Under the pieces are notes generated by a model. The model did not search any database and was not told where the DNA came from. It worked only from the letters and a program-made list of their open reading frames with translations. From assembly GCF_003967175.1 (NCBI RefSeq), contig NZ_AP018553.1, forward strand, positions 1,661,982-1,725,981: DNA of 64,000 nucleotides, read 5' to 3'. This document shows, piece after piece, positions 50,293-59,539 of the stretch. Source of the DNA: Sulfodiicoccus acidiphilus. Its GTDB lineage: Archaea > Thermoproteota > Thermoprotei_A > Sulfolobales > Sulfolobaceae. Position numbers and translations under genes: made by a program. Numbering within the stretch: the first letter of the stretch is position 1; every line of letters starts with the position of its first letter.

Positions 50293-50344
50293 ACATACCC
50301 TAGACAGGACTCCCAGGAACTCCGGGAGTTGGTACAGGTTCTCG

Positions 50345-51106
50345 TTGGAGCTGGAGGTGGTTTCGGATTACCTGCACGTGGGGCAGGGTAAGAGGGAAGT
50401 CTTGCTCAAGCCGGTGAACGACGTGGAGGCCATGGTTCGACAGTACCTCGAAAGAGGGCAACTGCCCGACCTGGACGACCACTTCGTGAGGGGGAACCCC
50501 TTCATGAGGGTGGCCGGGAGGCTGACAGTCCCGGGGAGCACGTTGAAGGGGGCGGTTAGGACGAGGCTGGAGATGTCGATCAAGGACGCCTGCTACGTCA
50601 CGGGAAACCAGAGGGGGGTCTCGTCATCCCCCAGGTACAGGCAGATCTTCAGGCCGGACCCCAACAGGGGTAGCGACAACTACCTGAGCGGGAGGGCGAT
50701 CAAGGGGAACGCCGTCTGTCCGGTGTGCGACCTAATGGGGAGCCCGGGGTTGGCGAGCAGGGTCTCCTTCTCGGACGCGTACTACGTCTCGGGACAGGTG
50801 GTTAACGTCACGAACAAGGAGGACGGGTCGAGCTACGAGGTGGCGAAGAGGGGATCCAAGTTCAGGGGGGAGGTCCTCCTCTGGGGGAGCGCCCTAGACC
50901 TCGGGATGGTGCTCTACGGTCTGGGAGTGAGGTGTTCCCAGGGGAGGCCGTTCTCCAAGACGATCCTGCTCGGGAGGTTCAAGTACGACGTGCCGCAGTT
51001 CGGTAGGGTGAAGTTCTCCACGGACGTGAAGGACCCCTGCACTCCCCTCGGCCAGTTCGTCAAGAAGTTCTCCTTGGTGGAGGTGAACGAGGAGTGGATG
51101 CCGTGA
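50345..51106 (+). CDS. cas7: Third Cas7-type RAMP (Csm5-like), start uncertain
   Basis: This RAMP shows L-H-V-G-Q-G near its start, T-V-P-G-S-T-L-K-G-A-V-R-T-R, V-C-P-V-C-D-L-M-G-S and L-A-S-R-V-S-F-S-D-A-Y. The first usable in-frame start is TTG at 50345 (253 residues). Protein-like sequence (S-G-S-W-Y-R-F-S) continues upstream in the same frame, so the first beta strand would be cut. A GTG at 50289, overlapping the upstream stop in the manner usual for this operon, is one base out of frame and would join if one base were restored near 50300. Either the start is TTG or the gene has a small frameshift. Confidence 0.82.
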   Translation: MELEVVSDYLHVGQGKREVLLKPVNDVEAMVRQYLERGQLPDLDDHFVRGNPFMRVAGRLTVPGSTLKGAVRTRLEMSIKDACYVTGNQRGVSSSPRYRQIFRPDPNRGSDNYLSGRAIKGNAVCPVCDLMGSPGLASRVSFSDAYYVSGQVVNVTNKEDGSSYEVAKRGSKFRGEVLLWGSALDLGMVLYGLGVRCSQGRPFSKTILLGRFKYDVPQFGRVKFSTDVKDPCTPLGQFVKKFSLVEVNEEWMP

Positions 51107-51273
51107 AGAGGCTCTGCGTTTTCCCAGACCTCTCCGTCGTGGTGAGGGATGAATGTCCTCCCGGCGTCCTGTTCGACTTGAGCGCGAGGTGGGGCGACGC
51201 GTTGGAAGTGGACGCGAGGGGGAAGAGGCTCGCTTACATCTACGGGGGTGTGAAATACGAGGGGAAAGCTTGA
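51103..51273 (+). CDS. 56-residue protein between cas7 and cas10
   Basis: A GTG overlapping the cas7 stop (GTGA) opens a 56-residue frame: M-K-R-L-C-V-F-P-D-L-S-V-V-V-R, then G-V-L-F-D-L, V-D-A-R-G-K-R-L-A-Y-I-Y and a TGA at 51271-51273. Base use and spacing are like its neighbours, and the frame fills the gap before cas10 exactly, so I regard it as a real gene. It reads as a small beta-rich fold. I do not recognise a family; type III-D operons contain small accessory subunits such as Csx19, but no match can be claimed. Confidence 0.65.
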   Translation: MKRLCVFPDLSVVVRDECPPGVLFDLSARWGDALEVDARGKRLAYIYGGVKYEGKA

Positions 51274-51289
51274 CTACCCGAGCGGGGAG

Positions 51290-53881
51290 GTGAGGATGGT
51301 GGACGAGGAAAAGGCCAGGAGAGTGAGGGACGCGATAGTCGAAGTGGTCCGCGACCTGGTGAAGGCGGTGGACGGGTTGAGTGGAACGGTGGACGCCAAG
51401 GTCGGGGCCCTTGCCGACTCCGTGGCCGTGATCTACAGGGCCCCGATGGTCTTCAACTACGCGCCCATAAAGGGGGCGGGTCCCGCCTCGAAGAAGGAGG
51501 CCGAACTCGTCTCTAACAACTTCGACTACCTTGTGACCTACGCCCTAGGGAGGCACTTCTCCCCCTTGGACGAGGTGAACCGGGCGCTGGACGAAGGGGA
51601 CTTGAATGAACTGTTGAACGCCTTAGAGTCCCTCGACCCCAACCTGCTGGAGTACGTGCGCTCGCTGAGGCCCAAGGTCCAGGAGATCTACGAGTTCCTA
51701 CTCCACTGTCCCGCGGACACGAGGCCTGGACTCAACCTGAGTTCCCTGGCGTCCCACATGGTCCTAACCTCCCTCTTCGCGTGGAGCATAGACAGGGGGG
51801 TCAAGCTCTCCTACTTGAGGTTGGCCTCGATCCTCCACGACGTGGGGAAAGTCACCTCGCCCGAGGACCACGTGAAGGAGGGGAAGAGGATCCTGGACGA
51901 GGTCCTGGCCCACGACGTCAGCGCCGAGCTGAGGGAGGAGCTCAGGAAGGCCTTCGGAATCGCGGAGAAGCACCACACGAGGGGGGACTACGTAGACGCG
52001 GCGGACGACGTCGCCTCCAGCGCAGACAGGCTGGCGAGCGAGGTGAAGTACTTCGTGTCTTCGAAATACCCTTCCCTGGAGGAGTGCTACGGCAAGTACG
52101 GGAAGGAGGGGTTCGACTGTTTCTCGAGCAAATTGAACGAGCGCCTGTACGAGGAGGTCACTAGAGGGGCCTTCGAGGAGATGGAGTGCAGGAGGGGTGG
52201 ACTGCCCTGGATGAAGTGTGGGAACGTGAAACAGAGCGTCCGCAAGGCCCCCCAGCTGCCTCCGGTCGAAGTCGAGGACCCGAAGGCCTACCTGTACTAC
52301 TTCGACTTCCCTGGGGTGCAGCGGTTCATAGAGTCCTTCCCTTCGCTGAGGGACGTCTCCGCCGCCAGTTTCCTGGTGGACTTCGCCGTGTCCACTCTGC
52401 CGTTCATCGAGGTCGACAGGGAACTTAGGAGGAAGACCAACGACAGGGCCCACTTGCCTATGGAGGCGATGCTCTCTGGTTACGGAGGGCACTCGATGCT
52501 AGTGGTGAGCTCGGAGCTCTCCCCGACCGAAGTGGGGAAGGTGAGGGACTCGAAGATCCTCAGGAACCTCGACATTGAGCTGACCGTCGCCTATTCCCCG
52601 CTCATAGTCGGGTCCTCGAAGTACCAGGTGGTGGGATACGACGAAGTTTGGCGGAGGTTGGCCCCACAGCTCAGGGAGGCGAAGTTGAGGGTGAGTTGGA
52701 GGGAGGACGTCCTCTCGGCGGGACTCCACGCGACCTGCGAGAGCTGCGGCCTGAGGCCAGCAGTTAGGACGGTTGAGGGGGACAGACTGTGCTCCAGGTG
52801 CGCCACGGTGAGGGAGGTCTCCAAGAAGAGGGGCTTCACCGCCAGGGCAGCTCCCACTTACCTGATAGACGGGAGGGAGATCTCCCCCTCTAACGACGAA
52901 CTCCTGAAGGAGGGGAGTTACGCGATGGAGTTCCTAGCGGGACACGGGAGGGAGGTTCTTCAGGGTGAAGAGGAGGGCTCAGAGGTCCCCTCCAAGTACG
53001 TGGGCGTGTTCAAGTTCGACGGGAACGACGCAGGTGCGTTGTTCAGGGGAGCGTTCACCCTGGGGATGTTCGTGGACTTCTCCTTCAAGGTCGACTACGC
53101 GGTCAAGACTGCCTTCCTCGACACCCTGTCCAAGTTGGACGACTTCATGGCCGCCAGGGCCTTGGCGGGGGTCCTCTACCTGGGAGGAGACGAGGGAATG
53201 ATGTTCCTTCCCAGCGTGATCTCCGCCTGGTTCGCCTCGACCTTCCAGGAGAGGGCGGGAGAGCTCTCTGGGGTGAAGTTCAAGGGAGGGTTGGCGGTCG
53301 TTAAGCCGGACCACCCAGTGCAGTTCGCCATGCAGGCCGCCAACCACCTCATGGAGGAGGCCAAGCAATCTGGCTCCCACACCTTGGCGATCACCGTGGC
53401 GTCCGGCGGCCTACTCACCGAGGCCACCCTCAAGTCGGAGGAGCAGGGACACCGGGCCGTGCTGAGGCTCAAGAACCCCACGTCGGGCGGAGCGGAACCC
53501 TCCAACTCGGTGAAGGCGGCCCTCACTTGGCTCCTGGGGGACGGGGACCACCTGGCGCACCTGAGGAGACTCCACTCCGGAGACCGCGAGGAGGTCGAGT
53601 CCTTCATGCAGGCCGTGAGGGTCCTGGAGGACTTGGTGGGAATGTACTTGAGGGAGAGGCCGAGGGGGAAGTTCCCCTGGGAGTTCGTGGCCTACTGCGC
53701 CAAGGAGAAGGCGAAGTGGCTAGGGGAGGGAGACCCGAGGGACGTAGCGAGGCTACACGACGACGTTCTGCGGGCATTCCTCAAGTCGACTCAGGAAGGA
53801 AAGGACTTCAGCTACCCACTCCTGGACCTCCTCCACTTGGCCAAGTCGATCAGGGTGGGTACTTCGAGGTGGAATCGGTGA
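51290..53881 (+). CDS. cas10: Cas10, large subunit of the type III complex
   Basis: The 863-residue protein has an N-terminal HD nuclease domain (I-L-H-D-V-G-K near residues 181-187), a zinc-ribbon region (C-E-S-C near 482 and C-S-R-C near 500), and two Palm domains. The first Palm shows F-K-F-D-G-N-D-A-G near 573. The second carries the cyclase motif L-G-G-D-E-G near 631, a G-G-D-E in place of the more common G-G-D-D. On target RNA binding, Cas10 degrades single-stranded DNA and makes cyclic oligoadenylate, which would activate the Csx1 and CARF proteins at 62348-64000. An ATG at 51296, placed well after GGGAGGTGA, is an alternative start. The gene overlaps the next one by 4 bp. Confidence 0.95.
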   Translation: MRMVDEEKARRVRDAIVEVVRDLVKAVDGLSGTVDAKVGALADSVAVIYRAPMVFNYAPIKGAGPASKKEAELVSNNFDYLVTYALGRHFSPLDEVNRALDEGDLNELLNALESLDPNLLEYVRSLRPKVQEIYEFLLHCPADTRPGLNLSSLASHMVLTSLFAWSIDRGVKLSYLRLASILHDVGKVTSPEDHVKEGKRILDEVLAHDVSAELREELRKAFGIAEKHHTRGDYVDAADDVASSADRLASEVKYFVSSKYPSLEECYGKYGKEGFDCFSSKLNERLYEEVTRGAFEEMECRRGGLPWMKCGNVKQSVRKAPQLPPVEVEDPKAYLYYFDFPGVQRFIESFPSLRDVSAASFLVDFAVSTLPFIEVDRELRRKTNDRAHLPMEAMLSGYGGHSMLVVSSELSPTEVGKVRDSKILRNLDIELTVAYSPLIVGSSKYQVVGYDEVWRRLAPQLREAKLRVSWREDVLSAGLHATCESCGLRPAVRTVEGDRLCSRCATVREVSKKRGFTARAAPTYLIDGREISPSNDELLKEGSYAMEFLAGHGREVLQGEEEGSEVPSKYVGVFKFDGNDAGALFRGAFTLGMFVDFSFKVDYAVKTAFLDTLSKLDDFMAARALAGVLYLGGDEGMMFLPSVISAWFASTFQERAGELSGVKFKGGLAVVKPDHPVQFAMQAANHLMEEAKQSGSHTLAITVASGGLLTEATLKSEEQGHRAVLRLKNPTSGGAEPSNSVKAALTWLLGDGDHLAHLRRLHSGDREEVESFMQAVRVLEDLVGMYLRERPRGKFPWEFVAYCAKEKAKWLGEGDPRDVARLHDDVLRAFLKSTQEGKDFSYPLLDLLHLAKSIRVGTSRWNR

Positions 53882-54516
53882 GGTTCGTAGTCACAGTGAG
53901 GAACTTGAGCTCCCTGACTTTAGGGGGATCCGCCGTAGTCTCTCACGTCGATGTCCCCATGAACCAGCTCGGGTTTCCTCCATCCTCTCTGAAGGGAGTC
54001 ATGAGGACCGCCGCCACCGTGGCGGTCAGGGAGGGACTGGCCAGAGGCTTCACGGCGTGCGGCGAGGTGGAGCCCACTTACTTGGGCATCGCCCACTCCG
54101 ACGGTCCTTGCGACGTCTGCAGGCTGTTCGGGTACCCGGGATCGATGGGTTCCAAGGTCGTGGTGAGGTTGACGAGAGGGGAGGCACCCACGTTCACCCT
54201 CACGAGGGTCAGCATAGACGACGGATCGGGCACGGCGGAGGAGGGGAAGCTCTTCACCCAGGAGGTCTACAGTCCAGGGACCCAGTTCACGTTCGAGGTC
54301 GACCTCCTCTCACAGGACGCGAGGCTGAGGAAGCTCCTCCTCTACTCAATGGCGGTTCTCAGGACTTGGAGGGTGGGGAGGAACTCCCTCGTGGACTTGA
54401 GGCTGGAGGGGGTGGTGAACGGAGGGAACCTCGTCCCCCTGTGCCAGGCAGTGAAGTGCGACGGCGAGGAGACGGAGCTCCAGGAGGCGTTGAAGGAGTG
54501 GATGTGGGAGGTGTGA
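53878..54516 (+). CDS. cas7: Fourth Cas7-type RAMP
   Basis: From the GTG that overlaps the cas10 stop, the protein has 212 residues. Motifs are F-V-V-T-V-R-N-L at the first strand, H-V-D-V-P-M-N before the F-P-P-S-S-L-K-G-V-M-R loop, D-V-C-R-L-F-G-Y and S-I-D-D-G-S-G-T-A. The Asp in V-D-V-P-M aligns with the Csm3 catalytic Asp, so this may be a second RNA-cutting subunit. A longer frame extends upstream inside cas10 but is only the shadow of that gene; the GTGA junction fixes the start. A GTG at 53869 is possible. Confidence 0.85.
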   Translation: MRFVVTVRNLSSLTLGGSAVVSHVDVPMNQLGFPPSSLKGVMRTAATVAVREGLARGFTACGEVEPTYLGIAHSDGPCDVCRLFGYPGSMGSKVVVRLTRGEAPTFTLTRVSIDDGSGTAEEGKLFTQEVYSPGTQFTFEVDLLSQDARLRKLLLYSMAVLRTWRVGRNSLVDLRLEGVVNGGNLVPLCQAVKCDGEETELQEALKEWMWEV

Positions 54517-54518
54517 GG

Positions 54519-55457
54519 ATGAAGGCTTCGCTCCTCAGGATAGAAGGGGGACTTTCCCTGGTTAACGCGAGGAGGATAGGGAACTACTACCTGTGGAGGA
54601 GGGAGTACGTTCCCGCGACCACGTTGAGGGGGGCCCTGATCAACTCCCTCATAGAGGCAGGCTCGATAAAGGAGTTGGGGGAGGCCGCGTCGATGGCGGT
54701 CGCTCCGGCGTACCCGACGTCTTCGGCCCCCGCCCACGTCCTCCTCCCGGCGAAGGGGAGGAAGACGGAGGACTTCGTCGAGAAGAAGGGGGTACTTTCC
54801 TCCAGCGAAGACCCAGTGAGCTCGCTGGATCGGAAGTACGGTAGCCAGGCAACACCCAGGGTTGGCACGCTCGTGACCCTGAGGGGAGAGGAGGGAGACG
54901 AGTGGAAGTTCGAGCGTTTCCGCCCCCGCAGGGCCACGGTCGAACAGAACGTCTCGGTCAGCAAGGTGTCCGGCGCGGCCCACAGGGAGATGCTGTTCGC
55001 CTACGAACTCAGGGACCTTGGCCCGCTCTGGGCCCTTTACTTGGGGGACCTCGAGGTTGACGGACTAGAGGTGAGGCTAGGGAGGGGGAGGAACAGGGTG
55101 GGAACTCGCTTCAGGGTCGAGGCGACTTCCACAGTAGAGTACCCGGAACCTGGAGAGGGCTCCCTGGCCTACTGTCTCTCTCCGTGCGTCCCCTCGTTCC
55201 TAGGTAAGACCTACTTCGAGGGAGAGTACTACGGTGCGGTGGACCTCTACTCGTCGTGGTTCACGTTCGGGCAGGACGTCGACACTCCACTCCTGGGAGG
55301 GACGAGGCCGTCGTTCAAGGTGTTGAGGGAGGGGACCCTAGTGAGGTTGAGGAAGTTAGGAGAGTACAGACAGCTCTGGCCGGCAGGACTCAACTTCCTG
55401 ATCAGGGTGGACGACTTGGGTTCCTGGTTGAGGAAGGTGGGAGGTGAGGTGAAGTGA
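54519..55457 (+). CDS. csx10: Csx10/Cas5-type subunit of the III-D complex
   Basis: The 312-residue protein starts with a RAMP strand, then Y-V-P-A-T-T-L-R-G-A-L-I-N-S. A long insert follows with P-S-F-L-G-K type turns, F-E-R-F-R-P-R-R-A-T, A-A-H-R-E-M-L-F-A-Y and the glycine-rich L-G-R-G-R-N-R-V-G-T. This order and length resemble Csx10 (Cas5-like), which caps the crRNA 5' handle and marks subtype III-D. It starts two bases after the upstream stop and ends in a GTGA overlap with the last cas7. Csm4 is the alternative name if the complex were called III-A, but the whole gene set fits III-D better. Confidence 0.75.
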   Translation: MKASLLRIEGGLSLVNARRIGNYYLWRREYVPATTLRGALINSLIEAGSIKELGEAASMAVAPAYPTSSAPAHVLLPAKGRKTEDFVEKKGVLSSSEDPVSSLDRKYGSQATPRVGTLVTLRGEEGDEWKFERFRPRRATVEQNVSVSKVSGAAHREMLFAYELRDLGPLWALYLGDLEVDGLEVRLGRGRNRVGTRFRVEATSTVEYPEPGEGSLAYCLSPCVPSFLGKTYFEGEYYGAVDLYSSWFTFGQDVDTPLLGGTRPSFKVLREGTLVRLRKLGEYRQLWPAGLNFLIRVDDLGSWLRKVGGEVK

Positions 55458-56245
55458 GGGCGTACAGACTCAAGTTCTCTATAGAGGAGGTTAGAGTCGG
55501 CGCCGGCGCGGAGGGCAACCTACTCAGGGCGCTGAGGTACGGGGACGAGCTGTCCGGCACCTACGTTGTTCCCTCGTCGACGTGGAAGGGCGTGTTCAGG
55601 AGGGTCTCGGAGAACCTCTACGGGCATTCCTCGGCGGTGCACGACGGCGCAGGAGTCGGAGACGAGGTGAGGGAGGCCCTCGAAGCGCTTAGGAAGAAAC
55701 TGAAGGACGCCCGCACAGCGGAGGAGAGGAGGAGGGTGAGCTACGAAGTCCTCTCGAGGCTGGGAGAAGTGGGAGCCGTGATGAGGCACTCCTTCCCCTT
55801 GGGGCAGGCCGAGGGAAGTAAGGTGGAGAGGTTCGTAGGCGAGATGGCCAAGGTAGCCGAGGAATGGACGTGCCCTCTCGAGGCTACGTACGGAACGCTG
55901 TACTTCGCGGGAGCTGTTACCTTCTCAGACAGCGTCCTGAGACCGCTGGAGGTCTCGCTCACCTCTCACGTCTCAATGGACAGGTCCACGGGCAGGGCAG
56001 CGGAGGGCAACCTGTTCCAGGAGGAGAGGGTGAGGGTGGGGAGCGTCTACGTGACGGTGGTGTTGAGGAGGGAGGACGTCACGCTGGAGCTCTGGAGGAA
56101 CACCCTGAGGTACATGGCGTACGTCGGGACCGGGCTGGGGTCGGGCAAGTCCAGGGGAGCTTGGGCGGTCCTGGACGCGAGCGAGTCGCAGGAGGCTGAG
56201 ATAACGTTGAGGAGGCCGGAGTGGAGGAAGTTGAGCCTCGGGTGA
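55454..56245 (+). CDS. cas7: Fifth Cas7-type RAMP, last gene of the III-D operon
   Basis: The 263-residue protein carries Y-V-V-P-S-S-T-W-K-G-V-F-R-R near residues 37-50, a helical insert (E-A-L-R-K-K-L-K-D-A-R-T-A-E), A-V-T-F-S-D-S, V-S-M-D-R-S-T-G-R-A, and the C-terminal G-T-G-L-G-S-G-K-S-R-G loop typical of RAMPs. No Asp stands at the usual catalytic position; R-Y-G-D-E-L is nearby. It begins in a GTGA overlap with csx10 and closes the operon, after which coding character stops. Confidence 0.83.
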   Translation: MRAYRLKFSIEEVRVGAGAEGNLLRALRYGDELSGTYVVPSSTWKGVFRRVSENLYGHSSAVHDGAGVGDEVREALEALRKKLKDARTAEERRRVSYEVLSRLGEVGAVMRHSFPLGQAEGSKVERFVGEMAKVAEEWTCPLEATYGTLYFAGAVTFSDSVLRPLEVSLTSHVSMDRSTGRAAEGNLFQEERVRVGSVYVTVVLRREDVTLELWRNTLRYMAYVGTGLGSGKSRGAWAVLDASESQEAEITLRRPEWRKLSLG

Positions 56246-56681
56246 AGAGTTTCCGTGGGACTACCTTGAGGGGGGTGTGGAAGTCCCCTGGGCCGACAGA
56301 GCGTCGTCCGGCTCCTCGACCTAAGGCGCACCAGGTAGAGGACCTCGTCCGTCTCGGCCAGTTCTCCCTCCATTTCCCTCCTCGTAGTGTGGAAGGGAGG
56401 TCTTCCCACCCGTCACGACGAGGTTCGGGGGAGCTTCAGCTCCTCCTCGGGTATCCCTTACCTCGGGGGGGGGGGACAGACTTGGAGTCCTCCGCTCTCA
56501 CGAACCAATTTTCTCTAGAAAGTACAAAGGAGTGTCGCCTTTAAGGGAAAAGTGGCCCTACTTCGCTACCTTCCGGTGAAGAGTGGTCAGTGCCAGGGTT
56601 GGAGACGACACTAAGGTACCTGGCACCCTGGTGGGGTCGGGGACTGGTCGACGAACGCCAATTTCGGCCACTACTTCCCCC
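56246..56681. other. Gap after the type III operon
   Basis: No convincing gene. The stretch contains a run of 11 G near 56467 and a minus-strand patch reading P-P-N-L-V-V-T-G-G-K-T-S-L, which might be a gene remnant. No clear T-rich terminator is visible right after the last cas7. Confidence 0.4.
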
Positions 56682-57665
56682 TCAGCCCCCCCCCTTCAGG
56701 CCCTCGTAGTATTTCCTCCCCTCCTCCAGGAACTCTCGTAGCTTCAACAGGCCGTCCTTTGTGGATACCACGACGTCCAACTCTATACCTTTCTCTCGGG
56801 CCTCTCTAACCCTCCCTGTCACGCCGTCCAGTTCCAGGAGTAGAGGGAGCGGGCTCAGGACTACCCATATCCTCTTCGATATAGAGCTGTACTTTGTCGC
56901 GTCCAGGACCTCGTCGCTGGGAAGGACTCCGATGCTCGTCTTGGCGTCGGCCGCGAGGTTCGGGGTGATTATGTCGGGTTTCAGCCGATCTACGTAAACC
57001 TCGACGAAGATCGCCTTGGGGTCTATTCCCTCCTTCTCTATCAAATGCTTCACGGCGAAGGCCTTGAGGTTCCTGTGGAGATCGCTCTCCTCCCCCTCGT
57101 TTGGAACGTCTAGGTCAACGTGCTCCCTCCTTAACCACCTCCTCGCCCCGCTCAGGAGGTCCTGGAACGGCTCCTCCACCCTGGACACGACGTCGTAGGC
57201 CTCGAGCTGCAGGCCCGACGCCAGGTAGGCCACGGTGGATATCTCCTCCTTGGTGAGGTCCTCCTTGATTACTCCCTTCCCCTTCCCGCCGATCACGGGT
57301 GAGAGGGCCACGTGAAGAGAGTTTGGCACGACTATCACCGAGTACTTGTACCCCGTTATCCCGTTCAGTGGGTCCCTGAGAACTCCTCCTCCAAGGAGGG
57401 GCAGAGGTCCTTCTTAATGACGAAGACCCCAGTGGCCGTTCCAACGTCGTCCAACTTGAACCTCTTGAAGTCGTTCGCATTGGAGATCTCTTTCGGGTTG
57501 GTCTCGTATCCATGGATCATGGCGATCACCGAGGCCAGCTTTCCTAGGGCTTCGGTGAGGTCGCGAAAGTCGTTCGCGAACAGCCACGGAAGGGGTTCAG
57601 AGGAAACCGTGAGGGGTGTGCGGAATTGTGGGTCGTGGAATGAGGTAGCTAAGTGGTACCCGAAC
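56682..57665 (-). pseudogene. Nuclease-like protein gene, frameshifted
   Basis: The long minus-strand frame to 56682 gives 218 residues with E-S-D-L-H-R-N-L-K near 84, D-R-L-K-P-D-I-I and A-A-D-A-K-T, an order that resembles a PD-(D/E)xK nuclease core. Upstream, a second frame from about 57665 to 57360 also reads as protein (L-P-W-L-F-A-N-D-F-R-D-L-T-E-A-L, and V-F-V-I-K-K-D-L-C-P) and joins the first only with a shift near 57375. No start codon is found for the upstream part before a stop at 57666. The gene therefore seems truncated and frameshifted. A CRISPR ancillary nuclease is possible by neighbourhood, but I cannot name the family. Confidence 0.6.
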
Positions 57666-59539
57666 TAGACTACGAAGTCTTGACGATCGAGCAAGCTCAC
57701 GTGAGGGTCTCTCCAGGACCTCCTCGCCCTTCACGTCACCGGCTCTCCTGGGTACCCTACGTATAAACGGATCACTTAGGGCGGGACGCGTAAGTTCTCT
57801 AAAGCCAGGGCGAGACTTCCCACCCAGCGTCAGGGCGACCCAGCTAGGGGATCCTCCAAACTAGCCTGAGAGTACTCTTTCGAACTAGAGCTACATCCCT
57901 TTAAGCCGTGGGCGAACCAGGGAGTAGGACCCTAGGAGACCTACTGGACCACTCGGTTCGACGGGGGACAAGGGGAGTGGGAGGAGTTGAGTGGATGTAA
58001 AGGTCGCGGGGGGCCTCTTAGACTAACGGCCACCCTCGCTCAGTCGGGACTCAGTACTCCTGGACGGCCGTGAAACACACGTCCACCCTCCTCCCCTTAA
58101 CGGCCACAGAGTTCCCCTCTCTAACTCCGTCGGCGTACTCCCGGCTGGACGTGTAACGGGACCCTGTTTAAAAGTTTGTTCATTCGCAATTACCTTCCAG
58201 ACTTTTCTAGTTTTCAGTAACACCTGTACTCTTGTTTCTATTAAATGAAACCTTTTGAAACCGATTCGATCTCCTTTCAACACAGACGATCGTATTACGA
58301 GAGGTATTTTCTCACTTTGCGAAAAGCAGGCTCATCCCTTCCATTGTGATGAGAGAAGAGTACGGAGCGACTTAAGGGAGGCCTTACTACCAGGGTCACC
58401 CCATCGACCTAGAGCTTAGCGCTCATTTCCCCAAACCTGAGGGACGTAGCCGTCCGAGGTGAGCAGTCGACTGCTAAGGGATCCGTGTAGCGGGTCCTCT
58501 ATAACGAGAGGGACCAAGGGAGTAAATACGTATAACGATCCCCTCGACGCGGGGACGCCGTTGCCTGGAGGGAACTCATCTTAGACTTGAGGTTCCCGTT
58601 CGCTGCTCCTGTGTATCCGAGTCGCATTTGAACTAACCGAAGTTTCAAATAACCGAACCTGCGAACAGGAATGGGGTATTCCAGCCACGATCGGGCCTAC
58701 TATGGGTTCCGTAACAAGAGAAGCTAAACTTCTGGGTTTGGCTGAAATTGCAGCGGTGTACATCCTATTGCCTGACAAGGTTTTTACCATTCGACATCAT
58801 TACCGAAAATGGAGATTGCGTCAGATTTTAGGAGGGTCTTCGAAGGAAAAATGTCCCCTTCGCGTTGATGGAGGATCACTAACGTCGCGTTGTTCATACT
58901 AATTATAGGGAGTTGTAACATGGCCTCCAGTTCCATGCACCGACGAGATTGTTGGGGGAAGTACGAAAATAATCCCCGTTTCTGGGTGACGCGTTACAGA
59001 GATGAAGTCAACGGGCGTGTTGGGGCGATCCGTTGGATTTCATCGACGTCCCAGGATGGCCATCCTTCCTCTAAACCACCTCGAATTTGCGTTGCTGAGC
59101 CAGTCCTCCTCGTCTCCCCCTCATCGTTTTGTACGATTCTCCACTCAAATAGAGAAAGCGTTAGCGTCGAAGTACCCCGTCCACCACGGAGCTACCTTCG
59201 CTAACAGGAAGCGTTCTCGTGAGGTCCTCTCATTCGGGAGATTTCTATAATATTATATTAAATATCAATGTATTCCCTCAAGTGAGCTCCCTTAAGGGAG
59301 TTCCCTTTATGAGGAAAGTCTAGACCCGAGGTTTCTAAACTCGGTGAGGAAAAGGGACCCCGCTCGTCTCTGTGTTAAGTCCCTCCATCCCCGAAACGTC
59401 GACTCGATCGCTTTCGTCCCCTCGTTTCTAGATCTTCTGACGTGCACGTCGTTGGGGAATGATTTTCGTACCATCCAAATATTCATATTATCGAAGTGAC
59501 TACTCGAGAACAAACCCGATCCAAGCGCGTGTGGCGACC
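57666..59539. other. Long gene-poor stretch
   Basis: About 1.9 kb holds only short frames. AT-rich patches occur near 58170-58260 and 59245-59275. A minus-strand patch near 59310-59480 reads R-R-S-R-N-E-G-T-K-A-I-E-S and could be the end of a lost transposase, but the support is too weak to call. Confidence 0.4.

Noticed and set aside
53527-53877. Extension of the fourth RAMP gene upstream into cas10
   Set aside because: The residues are Gly/Arg-rich shadow translation of cas10. The RAMP fold begins at the GTG that overlaps the cas10 stop.
54057-54518. Extension of csx10 upstream into the preceding RAMP gene
   Set aside because: Shadow translation of the neighbouring gene; the RAMP first strand starts at the ATG at 54519.
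58890-59250. Two overlapping plus-strand frames near 59000 as a lost gene
   Set aside because: Neither frame nor their combination gives a recognisable motif, so the support is too weak.
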